A DNA stretch of 40,968 nt from Myxococcales bacterium (GCA_022563535.1 JADFNE010000038.1:1-40968); one strand, 5' to 3'. Shown: positions 32,881 to 40,876, counted from the stretch's first letter. The notes: generated by a model not told the origin, from the letters alone. Translations and numbers: made by a program.

Positions 32881-34191
32881 CTATAGATCCTCCAGCACGT
32901 CGAAGAAATTGCCCCACGTCTTCGAGACACAGCTCGGGTCTTTGATGCTGATCCCGGGAACTCGCAGCCCCGCCAGGGCAAAGGACATGGCCATGCGATG
33001 GTCGTCATAGGTTTCGATGGTCGCGTTGTGGAGCGGCCCGGGTTGAATGCGCAGCCAATCTTCTCCCGCTTCGGCGCGTGCGCCCATGCGACACAATTCG
33101 GTTTCGAGTGCCGCCAGCCGGTCGGTCTCCTTGATCTTCAGGTTCCAGATGTCTTTGATCAGCGTGGGCCCGTCGGCAAACAGGCACACCACCGCGTAGG
33201 CGAGGGCAGCATCCGGCGAATTGTTCATGTTGACTTCGCCGAGACTCGTTAGTCCATTCTTGGGTCCGATGAGTTCGATTGCGTTTGCTTCGCGGCGCAC
33301 CTGACAGCCCATCCCTTCGAGGAGATTCAGAATGGCGAGATCCGCCTGGATCGAATCTGCCGGAATGCCTTCGATCAGGACGCGCCCCCCGGTGATCGCG
33401 GCGGCGCAAAGGGGATAGACCGCGGACGAGGCGTCTGGTTCGACGTGATACACCCTGGGCTGATAGCGCTGACCCGACTTCACCAGCAGGGTGTTCTCTC
33501 CGAGTTCGCCTTTTGTGGCGCCCCACTTTGCCTCTACCCCAAACGCACCCATCACTTCGAGGGTGAGATCAATATAAGGACGCGAGACGATGGCCCCGAG
33601 AAAGTGAATCTGCACGTCCTGTCGGGCGTAGGGGGCGACCATGAGTACGGCCGAGACGTATTGGCTCGAGGCAGAAGCGTCCATATACACGCTGCCCCCC
33701 GGGAGGCCGCCGCCCAGCACCTTGATTGGCGGGCATTCGTTTTTGCCGAGGATCTCGACCCGGGCGCCGAGGCCTTCGAGCGCGTCGCGCAGATGCGAAA
33801 TAGGCCGCTCGCGCATGCGTTCGTTTCCGTCGATCACGACCGGGCCCGCCCCCAGCGTCATGACCGCCGTGAGAAATCGCGCGGAGGTCCCGGAGTTCAT
33901 GACGTAAAGAGGGTCGCTCGGCGGGGCGAATTCCGGACCGTGGCCAGTGACGAGAAAAGTGCTGCCATCGACATCCACTTGTCCCCCCAAGGCCCGCAGT
34001 GAGTCGCACATGACCTGGGTGTCATCGCTCGAGAGGCAGCCGCCGAGTTCGCTCTGCCCGTCGGCGAGAAAAGCAATCGGGAGCGCCCGGTTGGTGATGC
34101 TCTTGGATCCGGGAACCCGCACCCTCGCGTCGATGGGGCCGCGGGGTCGAATCGCGAGAGGTTCGAGAACGGATCTCATCGCTGCAGCCAA
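32881..34191 (-). CDS. aroA: 3-phosphoshikimate 1-carboxyvinyltransferase (EPSP synthase)
   Basis: A 436-residue enzyme of the shikimate pathway, joining PEP to shikimate-3-phosphate. Substrate motifs are VPGSKSITNRALPIAFLADG (27-46), SSDDTQVM, and GNERMRERPISHLRDAL, with ASASSQYVSAVLMVAP and KIKETDRLAALETELCRMGA further on; the C-terminal DDHRMAMSFALAGL is intact. The PEP-side loop reads NSGTSARF (99-106), with Phe where the E. coli enzyme has Pro101. It is the first gene of a minus-strand unit followed by three ABC-exporter genes, an unusual pairing. Its start region faces serA across 460 bp. Confidence 0.96.
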   Translation of the reverse strand: MAAAMRSVLEPLAIRPRGPIDARVRVPGSKSITNRALPIAFLADGQSELGGCLSSDDTQVMCDSLRALGGQVDVDGSTFLVTGHGPEFAPPSDPLYVMNSGTSARFLTAVMTLGAGPVVIDGNERMRERPISHLRDALEGLGARVEILGKNECPPIKVLGGGLPGGSVYMDASASSQYVSAVLMVAPYARQDVQIHFLGAIVSRPYIDLTLEVMGAFGVEAKWGATKGELGENTLLVKSGQRYQPRVYHVEPDASSAVYPLCAAAITGGRVLIEGIPADSIQADLAILNLLEGMGCQVRREANAIELIGPKNGLTSLGEVNMNNSPDAALAYAVVCLFADGPTLIKDIWNLKIKETDRLAALETELCRMGARAEAGEDWLRIQPGPLHNATIETYDDHRMAMSFALAGLRVPGISIKDPSCVSKTWGNFFDVLEDL

Positions 34192-34654
34192 ACGCCGGAC
34201 CCGAGTGGGCGAATTTGTTGGGCGCAGCGGGGTGAATGGGCTTCGGAATTCATCATTGACTCGATTGGGCTGGTTTGGGCGCGGTTCTTGGGTGGTTTAG
34301 CAACTCCCCCGCCTCTTGGCGTCGGCGCGGGCAAGAGGGCAAGCCGGTTGCGAACTGGGGAGAATCGGGACCGGGACTGAAGCCCGCCTGTGCCGCAACT
34401 GGGATTGGCAATTGACACCCTCCACGGGCTCAGGCAAACTTTGCCACCGCACCAAAAGCATTGCGACGACGAGGGTTTAGCTTAACTCGGCTGGCTAACT
34501 CCGGCACGCGCACGCGCGCCGCTGAAATTGGATCCAACTTGCACGATTGCGCGGACTCGCGTCGAGGGAAAGATAGATAGGGTTAAGAAGTGTCGGCCAC
34601 GCGCCCCGATCGAAGGCCTTTTGCGCGGGCAGTGGACGACTGAGGAGAAACCAG
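34192..34654. other. Divergent aroA/serA intergenic region
   Basis: About 460 bp with no supported gene. It contains the cobalamin-riboswitch-like leader at about 34331-34446 and must hold promoters for aroA (minus) and serA (plus). A 7-bp perfect stem CCTCTTG/CAAGAGG (34312-34318 with 34332-34338) lies at the left side of the structured part. Confidence 0.5.
34331..34446 (+). promoter_or_regulatory. Cobalamin-riboswitch-like leader upstream of serA
   Basis: The order of elements follows the cobalamin riboswitch. There is a GGTT hairpin (CCGGTT 34344-34349 pairing with AACTGG 34353-34358), then AGAATCGGGA, a CGGG/CCCG hairpin enclosing an ACTGAAG loop (34372-34386), the near-invariant CCGCAACTG (34393-34401), and later CAGGCAAACTTTGCC (34431-34445), resembling CAGGAGACCTGCC. 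Spacing is compact and several consensus bases differ. It lies on the sense strand 209 bp before serA, an unusual target. Judged by eye only, it could be coincidence or a decayed element. Confidence 0.45.
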
Positions 34655-36238
34655 TTGGTCAAGGTACTGGTATCGGACGATCTCGCTGCGGAGGGCCTCG
34701 AAGTTTTTCGACAGGCTCACGGGATTGAAGTCATCGAAAAAACGGGGATGTCGCCGGGCGAACTGCTCGAAGTCATCGGCGATATCGAAGGTCTGGCAAT
34801 TCGCAGTGCGACCAAGGTCACCGCGGATGTGATCGCCGCCGCCGACAAGCTTCGGGTCATCGGACGTGCGGGCATCGGGGTAGACAACGTAGATGTCACC
34901 GCCGCGACGAATCGCGGAATTGCCGTGTTGAACACGCCCGAGGGCAACAATATTACGACGGCTGAACACGCAATTGCGTTGCTCGTCGCACTGGCACGTC
35001 ACATTCCTCAGGCCACGGCATCGATGAAGTCCGGCAAGTGGGAAAAGAAGAAGTTTCAGGGCATGGAACTCTTCAATCGAACGCTCGCGGTCGTGGGTCT
35101 CGGTAATATTGGAAGGATCGTCGCGTTGCGCGGCAAGGCGCTCGGGATGAAGGTCATTGCCTACGATCCCTTCACGACCCTCGAGCGGGCGCGGCAACTC
35201 GATATCGAGTTGGTCTCAGACTTTGACGAGATTCTGGCGCGTGCGGACATCATTACCGTGCATGTTCCGAAAACCAAGGACACTACCGGGCTCTTGAACC
35301 GCGAGACATTTGCCAAGGCGCGCAAAGGGCTGCTGGTGATCAACGCGGCCCGAGGTGGGATCGTCGACGAAGAAGCTCTGCTAGAGGCCCTCGAATCCGG
35401 CCAGGTCGGAGGTGCTGGGCTCGACGTGTTCGTCGAAGAGCCCCCCCCCGCGGACCATCCATTGCTCAACCACGAGCGCGTAATTTGCACGCCGCATCTC
35501 GGCGCGTCAACCGAACAGGCGCAGATCAATGTGTCGGTCGCGGTGGCGGAACAGATTTGTGACTACCTGCTCAACGACGTGGTGCGCAATGCGATCAACA
35601 TGCCCTCGATCTCGCCCGAGTTGCTGAGCGAAGTTGGCCCCTTCCTGCGCCTGGCCGAAAAGCTCGGTCGTTTTCAGGGTCAGTTGTGCGTGGGGGCGAT
35701 CGAACAGGTTGAAGTCGAGTACGCGGGTGAGGTGGCGGAATTGAACGTTGCGCCCATTACCATCGCGGTTCTCAAGGGCATCCTCGAGTCGGTTCGAGAG
35801 GGCGTCAACATGGTCAATGCCCGAAATGTGGCCCAGGAGATCGGGCTCAAGGTGATTGAGTCCAAGGTCACGGTGCCCCAGGACTTTGCGAGCCTGGTGA
35901 GCGTGCGGGTTCGCGGTTCCGAAGACCGGCTGATCGCCGGCACGATCTTTCACGGCGGGCAGCCACGCATTGTTCGCATCGACGACTTCATGCTCGAGGC
36001 GATCCCCGAAGGCCCGACGATCTTCATTCAAAACCACGATGAAGCGGGCGTGGTGGGCAACATCGGTACAATTCTGGGCGATGGTGGACTCAATATTTCC
36101 CGTATGCAGCTGGCACTCTTGCCGGACCGCAACCTGGCGGCGATGTTGGTGAACGTGGACGAACTACCGAGCGACGAGATCATGGAGCGGCTGCGCCAAA
36201 GTCCACACATGATCGCGGCACACCTGGTGGAGCTTTAG
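34655..36238 (+). CDS. serA: D-3-phosphoglycerate dehydrogenase (long form)
   Basis: A 527-residue SerA starting at TTG 34655, set by AGGAG eight bases upstream. It has a split substrate domain, the Rossmann motif VGLGNIGR (147-154) and catalytic Arg233 (INAARGGIVDE), Glu262 and His281 (CTPHLGAST). An allosteric-substrate-binding domain follows (about 320-440), then a C-terminal ACT domain (PTIFIQNHDEAGVVGNIGTI). It oxidises 3-phosphoglycerate as the first step of serine synthesis; the ACT domain suggests serine feedback. Length matches the M. tuberculosis type (about 529). It follows the riboswitch-like leader and precedes purA by 65 bp, so both may be co-transcribed. Confidence 0.96.
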   Translation: MVKVLVSDDLAAEGLEVFRQAHGIEVIEKTGMSPGELLEVIGDIEGLAIRSATKVTADVIAAADKLRVIGRAGIGVDNVDVTAATNRGIAVLNTPEGNNITTAEHAIALLVALARHIPQATASMKSGKWEKKKFQGMELFNRTLAVVGLGNIGRIVALRGKALGMKVIAYDPFTTLERARQLDIELVSDFDEILARADIITVHVPKTKDTTGLLNRETFAKARKGLLVINAARGGIVDEEALLEALESGQVGGAGLDVFVEEPPPADHPLLNHERVICTPHLGASTEQAQINVSVAVAEQICDYLLNDVVRNAINMPSISPELLSEVGPFLRLAEKLGRFQGQLCVGAIEQVEVEYAGEVAELNVAPITIAVLKGILESVREGVNMVNARNVAQEIGLKVIESKVTVPQDFASLVSVRVRGSEDRLIAGTIFHGGQPRIVRIDDFMLEAIPEGPTIFIQNHDEAGVVGNIGTILGDGGLNISRMQLALLPDRNLAAMLVNVDELPSDEIMERLRQSPHMIAAHLVEL

Positions 36239-36303
36239 TATCTGGACGACGACTGGGATTTGGTAGTCATGGGAGTCACGAGAACAATGGGAGCAGCAGG
36301 CCA

Positions 36304-37602
36304 ATGGCGACCGTAGTCGCGGTAGGCGCCCAGTGGGGCGACGAGGGTAAAGGGAAAATTGTAGATTGGCTGGCGCCAAGAGCAGACCTGGTCGCACGCT
36401 TTCAAGGCGGTAACAACGCCGGGCATACGCTCGTGGTGGACGGGGAAAAGACCGTCCTGCACATCGTGCCGTCAGGTATTTTGCACCCGGGCAAGATCAA
36501 TTTGATCGGTCCGGGGGTTGTGGTCGATCCCGGCGCGCTGTTGATCGAAATTGCGGCCTTGACCGAGCGCAAGATTCTCAAGGATCCTTCGCGGCTCCGG
36601 GTTTCCGGGCGTGCGCACGTCATCTTGCCGTGGCACCTCGTGCTGGATCAGGCCCGCGAAGGTGCCGCGAGCGAGGACAAGAAGATCGGCACCACCGGCC
36701 GAGGCATTGGTCCGGCCTACGAAGACAAGGCGGCTCGCCGAGGGATCCGCATGGCCGATCTCCTGCACCCCGAAGAACTCGCGGCCAAATTGCGCGGGTT
36801 CGCCGAGTGGAAGAACTTCGAGTTGGTGAACTTCTACAAGGCCGACCCGATCGACGTAGAGGTGTTGATCGAAACGGCAGTCGGGTGGGGGCGCGAACTC
36901 GAGCCCTACATCGATCACACCGGAAGGATCCTCGATCGCACCCTGCGCGAAGGCAAGAGCGTGCTCTTCGAGGGCGCCCAGGGCACCTTCCTCGACATCG
37001 ATCACGGGACGTATCCCTTTGTCACGTCTTCCAATTGCGTGGCCGGCGCCGTGTGCACCGGTTCCGGGATCGGGCCCACAAAGATTGATCGGGTACTCGG
37101 TATCACCAAGGCCTACACCACCCGGGTGGGTGCGGGACCCTTTCCCTCGGAACTCGACAACGCTCTCGGCGAACGCCTGCGGAAAGCGGGCTCGGAGTTC
37201 GGTGCAACGACCGGACGCCCAAGACGCTGTGGCTGGCTCGACGTCGTGATGTTGCGCGAGGCGGTTTGTGTGAACGGCATCACGGATCTGGCGATCAACA
37301 AGCTCGATATTCTGAGTGGCTTCAAAGAAATCCAGATCGCCACCGCGTACCGGATCGACGGCAAGCTCACCCATGATTTCCCCATGACCATGGCCGAGGT
37401 ATCGCGGGCTGAGCCGGTGTACGAGAGCATGCCGGGTTGGGACGAGGACCTGAGGGAGGCCAGGCAGATCGAAGATCTGCCCGATCGTGCGCGTCGCTAC
37501 ATCGAGCGCATCGAGGCCCTGGTGGAAGTCCAGGCGGCGTTCATATCGGTCGGCCCAGGACGCGACGAGACTATCATGTGTACGGATCTCTTCAGGAGTT
37601 GA
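36304..37602 (+). CDS. purA: Adenylosuccinate synthetase
   Basis: A 432-residue PurA, the normal length. GAQWGDEGKGK contains the catalytic Asp13, and GGNNAGHTLVVDG contains His41, both at the same positions as in E. coli. Further motifs are TTGRGIGPAYEDKAARRGIR, FEGAQGTFLDIDHGTYPFVT and SSNCVAGAVCTGSGIGPTKI, and the GTP-binding end is INKLDIL. It joins IMP and aspartate using GTP to give adenylosuccinate on the way to AMP. The ATG is preceded by GGAGCAGCAGG. It is in tandem with serA, a plausible amino-acid/nucleotide supply unit, and has no visible defects. Confidence 0.97.
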   Translation: MATVVAVGAQWGDEGKGKIVDWLAPRADLVARFQGGNNAGHTLVVDGEKTVLHIVPSGILHPGKINLIGPGVVVDPGALLIEIAALTERKILKDPSRLRVSGRAHVILPWHLVLDQAREGAASEDKKIGTTGRGIGPAYEDKAARRGIRMADLLHPEELAAKLRGFAEWKNFELVNFYKADPIDVEVLIETAVGWGRELEPYIDHTGRILDRTLREGKSVLFEGAQGTFLDIDHGTYPFVTSSNCVAGAVCTGSGIGPTKIDRVLGITKAYTTRVGAGPFPSELDNALGERLRKAGSEFGATTGRPRRCGWLDVVMLREAVCVNGITDLAINKLDILSGFKEIQIATAYRIDGKLTHDFPMTMAEVSRAEPVYESMPGWDEDLREARQIEDLPDRARRYIERIEALVEVQAAFISVGPGRDETIMCTDLFRS

Positions 37603-37738
37603 GCCCAGGAGCACTGAGATGAACCTGCGGCACTAAACTAGAGGTTCTATCTGACCGATGGATCAGGGGTCGTTGGCGCGTTGCGGGCATGTGCACAAAG
37701 CGGGCATTGACGGCGAGAATCATGAGGAATGACCGCCG

Positions 37739-38446
37739 TTGGGCAAAGCTTTTCGCATCCTGTCCGCCAATCTCAAGAACGGCGGTGCCGACCCCGAGGC
37801 CTTTGCCAACCTGGTCGCGTCACTTTCAGTGGACGTGCTGGCCCTGCAGGAGGTCTCCTTTGGACAGGCCGAACCCCTGACAGAACTATTTGACCACGGT
37901 GAGATCTACCCCGACGACAATTATGTTGGGCGAGGGCTGCTGAGCCGTTTTCCAGTCTGCGTTGAACGCATTCCAATGAGCTGGGGTTTCGTGCTGACGG
38001 CCCGCCTCGAGTCCCGCGATTGGAACCACCTGAGTGGCCCCGTCGAGATCACGAATCTCCACGTGGCCGCGCCCCACATCCTGGCTCCGCGCCCCGGCCT
38101 CGCTTTGCGCTGGCATCAGGCGCGCGAACTGGACGCCTACCTGGAACGGGCCGATCAAGAGACGCAACCCGGTCCCGCGAGACTCATGGTCGGCGACTTC
38201 AACGCGACGCCCGGCTGGCCCTGGTACCGGCGCATGGCTTCGCGTTTTACCGATGCCGCCGCCGAACTTGCGGCCAAGGCCGGAACCTCGACCGTGCCGA
38301 CCTGGGGTCCGTGGCTCGGTGGACCCAAGCTACTGCGCATTGACCACGGGTTCATACGCGGACTGGAAGTCGAGGCATTCGAGGTTCTGGAGATCGCGGG
38401 TTCCGACCACAGTGCGCTCGTGATCGATCTCACCTACCCGGATTGA
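37739..38446 (+). CDS. Endonuclease/exonuclease/phosphatase-family protein
   Basis: A 235-residue EEP-fold protein. Asn at the end of strand 1 (ILSANLKNGG), the metal-binding Glu38 (LALQEVSF), LHVAAPHIL, the DFN motif VGDFNATPGWPW, IDHGFI and the terminal SDHSALVIDL supply all the catalytic residues of the superfamily (metal-dependent phosphodiesterases acting on DNA, RNA or phospholipid headgroups). The start is TTG 37739 with GAGGAA nine bases upstream; no in-frame ATG precedes it. No signal peptide is seen. The substrate cannot be predicted, and the gene is probably independent of purA, 136 bp upstream. Confidence 0.88.
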   Translation: MGKAFRILSANLKNGGADPEAFANLVASLSVDVLALQEVSFGQAEPLTELFDHGEIYPDDNYVGRGLLSRFPVCVERIPMSWGFVLTARLESRDWNHLSGPVEITNLHVAAPHILAPRPGLALRWHQARELDAYLERADQETQPGPARLMVGDFNATPGWPWYRRMASRFTDAAAELAAKAGTSTVPTWGPWLGGPKLLRIDHGFIRGLEVEAFEVLEIAGSDHSALVIDLTYPD

Positions 38447-38523
38447 GCGCGAGAGCGTCTTTCTACCTACTATCTGCCCATCTGCCCATCTGCCGCTCGC
38501 GACGAATACCGCGGATTTCGGCA

Positions 38524-38631
38524 TCAGAATCGTGCGCAGAGTACCAGTAGTAGAAGCGCGACAAACGTGAGGGCGGGGCAGGGTGCGCCCGCGCTCCCCG
38601 GCCCCGCTTTATGGTTGTTGGTGGGTGACAT
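38524..38631 (-). CDS. Candidate 35-residue small membrane protein
   Basis: An ATG-initiated frame gives a 35-residue peptide: MSPTNNHKAGPGSAGAPC, then a single hydrophobic helix ending LLLLVLCARF before TGA. AAAGAGG lies upstream but rather far (about 11 bases). One-helix small proteins of this shape are common in bacteria and are missed by length cut-offs. No homologue known to me. The plus strand here also has a GC-rich hairpin (38573-38579 with 38601-38607), so the frame may be incidental. Confidence 0.25.
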   Translation of the reverse strand: MSPTNNHKAGPGSAGAPCPALTFVALLLLVLCARF

Positions 38632-39259
38632 CAACTCAACGACCTCTTTGCTGCGTGCTTGTTTTCTTGTTCGCGTTCGTAACGTCAACCTGCGCGCTCG
38701 ACTAGCGACGCCGGTGCTGGCGGATTGATTCCCAATTCACCGGTGCGGTGGTTACGACTGCCGCGCAGGCGCGGAAATTGCCCGGGGTGTGGACCTGCGA
38801 GGCATTGGCTGCAGAGTTGGCAGCTGATTTGGCAGTTTTCATAGACGCTCGATTCAATCCAGACCGTTGTGCATTTCGCATGGTTCTTGCTCTCCCTCTC
38901 CTTGACGTTTCCTTGTCGTTGCTCAGGAATAAAATTGGTGCGGGCGGGAAGTGATCTGAGGGGGTCATCTTCCCACCCGACTTTTTCTTTTCTTTTATTT
39001 TCTTTCTTCCTTCTCTACTTCTCTCTTCACGTCGCTCTTTTACTCGCTGCTGTTCCCCCGAGCTCTCGGAGTTAGGTGGCGTTCGAGGAGCCGCCGGCAG
39101 TTGGTTCCTCGAATGAACCCGTGCAGACTCGATTCACAGTACGCGAAAATAAAGCGAAAACAACCGTGAGGCGAAAATAAAGCGAAAAACTTTCGAAGTC
39201 GCAGGCGACCCTCCTTTAACCCGCGAAATCACTCACCATTCTGGCTCGACACGCCCACA
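38632..39259. other. Gene-poor region with pyrimidine tract and structural repeats
   Basis: No convincing gene. At 38980-39029 the plus strand is almost pure pyrimidine (CTTTTTCTTTTCTTTTATTT and onward). A hairpin with 11-bp arms (TTCGAGGAGCC at 39082-39092 and GGTTCCTCGAA at 39103-39113, one G.T pair) follows, then the duplicated GCGAAAATAAAGCGAAAA at 39143-39188. The hairpin is not followed by a T-run, so it is not a typical terminator. Confidence 0.5.
39143..39188. repeat. Two direct copies of GCGAAAATAAAGCGAAAA
   Basis: An 18-bp sequence at 39143-39160 is repeated exactly at 39171-39188, a 28-bp period, in an A-rich patch about 100 bp upstream of tRNA-Lys. Each copy itself contains two GCGAAAA units 11 bp apart. 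Possibly protein-binding sites; function unknown. Confidence 0.8.
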
Positions 39260-39280
39260 GGGCAGTGGTACCCACTGCCC
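39260..39280 (+). repeat. Perfect hairpin abutting the tRNA-Lys 5' end
   Basis: GGGCAGTGG-TAC-CCACTGCCC gives a perfect 9-bp stem with a 3-base loop ending exactly at the base before the mature tRNA 5' end. It would lie in the precursor leader where RNase P cuts. Confidence 0.8.
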
Positions 39281-39356
39281 GGGCCCATAGCTCAGTTGGC
39301 AGAGCAGTGGACTTTTAATCCATCGGTCGGGGGTTCGAGTCCCCCTGGGCCCACCA
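39281..39356 (+). tRNA. tRNA-Lys (anticodon TTT)
   Basis: A 76-base cloverleaf with an encoded CCA. The acceptor stem pairs GGGCCCA with TGGGCCC. The D arm is GCTCAGTTGGCAGAGC, the anticodon stem GTGGA/TCCAT encloses the loop CTTTTAA with anticodon TTT (Lys), and the T arm is GGGGGTTCGAGTCCCCC. The discriminator base is A. The 3' end lies 13 bp from the stop of an integrase gene pointing toward it, the usual arrangement when an island has inserted in the tRNA 3' end. Confidence 0.98.
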
Positions 39357-39369
39357 TAAAATCAAGTAG

Positions 39370-40626
39370 TTACAGTGTTTTCGGCTCTGATTTGGGGTCC
39401 GTTTGGGGTCGCTTTGGGGTCCATACACGCGGATGCGTCAGGAGGTCAGTAGGGACCTGCCAGTTGAGAAGTTCAGTCGGCGACCGCCAAGCCTGCTCTT
39501 CACGGCGCGAAATCCACTTTGCGTACCGCTTTCGGAACATCGCCCAGGATCCTGGCGCATGCCCCATCCACCGCATGATCTGAGTCGTATCCCAACCGGC
39601 GGTCAGCAGGTGAGACGCGAACGTGTCCCGCAGATCCTTTGGGAGACGGCGGCCCAACCCGGCTGCTTTTGAGAGATCCGCGAAGACCTTCCGCTGGAAG
39701 TAGTCCTCGTGATGTGGCCATGCGGCAATCAATGGCTCAGTGTTGGATCCCAGCGCGAAGAACTCCCGAACGTGGCAACGGATCCGCCAGCTCATCGGCA
39801 CCCATCTCGTCTGACCACTCTTGGGCAACTCGGCAGCGAACCCCATCGGCCGATTTTCCGCAACTGCCAGGACCCGCGAGCGGTCTCGCATGTTCTCCCC
39901 GAGCTGGCAGTCAATTCGGCGAGTCGCGAAAGCTTCACCACGCCGTAGACCAGCGTCCAGCATGAGCAAAATCAACAAGTGCACATACTCGCAGCCCCGC
40001 TTCCGGCTCTCGTCCAATAGGGCTTCGACTTCGTCAAGCGATTCAATCGGGTTCCGTGTGTCTTCCTGGCGGTCGGCTTTGGTACGTGCGGTCCCTCGCA
40101 TCGTTCGCCGCACCGCAGCCGCGGGGTTGTCGATCTTGAAGCCCGACTGCGCCGCATACTGATATACACAACTAATTGCACTGAGGTATCGCTGTCCAGT
40201 TGCAGTTGAACGATTTCCGCCGACGATGAATCTTTCCCACCAACCCATGATTAGTTCAGGGGTGATTGTGTCGATTGGTATGTCGGCGAACTCTTCGTTC
40301 AGCACGGTCAGGCGCGTGCGCTGAGTCTTTACGGTTGTAGGGGCAAGCTTGTGGAGTTTTACCCCGCCCTTCAGGTATCGGTCCGACATCAACCTGAATG
40401 ATGGGATGCCGAGCGCGGCCTTTCCGAGCGTACCCGTGGCCTGGACTTTGTCGAGCTTCTCCTTGATTAGCTTTGCGCGACGGTGATTCTCGGGTGTTGG
40501 CGGCCCGATCAGCGTGGTCGCCTTCTTGCCCTGGTATTGCGAGACGACGACAAGCCAATCGGCTTTCGGGCTGTGCGCCCGATCCTTCCCCTTGACTTCG
40601 ACGTATGTGCGAATGCGTGTGCTCAT
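39370..40626 (-). CDS. Tyrosine-family site-specific integrase
   Basis: Starting at ATG 40626, a 418-residue tyrosine recombinase. The arm/core-binding part (residues 1 to about 190) includes TVKTQRTRLTVLNEEFADIP. The catalytic domain has the first Arg in LLMLDAGLRRGEAFATRR, Lys in LPKSGQTRWVP, the second Arg in PKDLRDTFASHLLTAGWD (Lys where many members have His), His in MRWMGHAPGS and the nucleophilic Tyr in FRKRYAKW. It is followed by a 40-residue C-terminal tail encoded partly by an 11-bp tandem repeat. It points at tRNA-Lys, 13 bp away, so it is the integrase of an element integrated there. Longer in-frame starts (to 40680) would overlap the upstream HTH gene. Confidence 0.93.
   Translation of the reverse strand: MSTRIRTYVEVKGKDRAHSPKADWLVVVSQYQGKKATTLIGPPTPENHRRAKLIKEKLDKVQATGTLGKAALGIPSFRLMSDRYLKGGVKLHKLAPTTVKTQRTRLTVLNEEFADIPIDTITPELIMGWWERFIVGGNRSTATGQRYLSAISCVYQYAAQSGFKIDNPAAAVRRTMRGTARTKADRQEDTRNPIESLDEVEALLDESRKRGCEYVHLLILLMLDAGLRRGEAFATRRIDCQLGENMRDRSRVLAVAENRPMGFAAELPKSGQTRWVPMSWRIRCHVREFFALGSNTEPLIAAWPHHEDYFQRKVFADLSKAAGLGRRLPKDLRDTFASHLLTAGWDTTQIMRWMGHAPGSWAMFRKRYAKWISRREEQAWRSPTELLNWQVPTDLLTHPRVWTPKRPQTDPKSEPKTL
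39391..39422. repeat. Three tandem TTTGGGGTC repeats with 11-bp period
   Basis: TTTGGGGTCC (39391-39400), TTTGGGGTCG (39402-39411) and TTTGGGGTCC (39413-39422) are phased at exactly 11 bp, within the 3' end of the integrase gene and 35 bp from the tRNA. They encode part of the KRPQTDPK-like tail. Candidate arm-type integrase binding sites of the left attachment site. Confidence 0.75.
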
Positions 40627-40636
40627 GGACCGCATA

Positions 40637-40876
40637 CTAGCCGCCGATCCGCTCGAGAATGTCAACAACCTCGGCATCAACGTTGATTTCCTTTTCCGCG
40701 CGGGGATTTCCGAAGGTTTTCTCTACATCGTCGTAGTCTAGAAGCACAATCTGGCCGACTTTCCACCAACGCACAGACCCCTTGGGTTCCATCCGGTCAG
40801 AGATGAAGCGGCGGCTCACACCGAGCAGCGAGAGCAACTCTTCGATGCGATATGGTGGCTTGTCGCGCAGACTCAC
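40637..40876 (-). CDS. Excisionase-like helix-turn-helix protein
   Basis: From GTG 40876, with AAGGGG five bases upstream, the protein has 79 residues. PPYRIEELLSLLGVSRRFIS is a MerR/excisionase-type HTH (HTH_17 pattern: Y-x-x-EE-x-x-x-LLGVSRR-x-x-x), followed by WWKVGQIVLLDYDDVEKTF in place of the usual wing. The C-terminus is acidic (EKEINVDAEVVDILERIGG). It lies 10 bp upstream of the integrase in the same direction, the place for a recombination directionality factor or a small regulator of the element. A longer TTG-initiated form reaching 40921 is less likely. Confidence 0.75.
   Translation of the reverse strand: MSLRDKPPYRIEELLSLLGVSRRFISDRMEPKGSVRWWKVGQIVLLDYDDVEKTFGNPRAEKEINVDAEVVDILERIGG

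Noticed and set aside
38573-38607. A rho-independent terminator after the EEP-family gene
   Set aside because: The GC-rich 7-bp stem has a 21-base loop and only three T residues after it, so it is too weak to call.
38748-38954. A 68-codon plus-strand frame and an 88-codon minus-strand frame in the region before tRNA-Lys
   Set aside because: Neither has a clear ribosome binding site, recognisable motif or protein-like composition.
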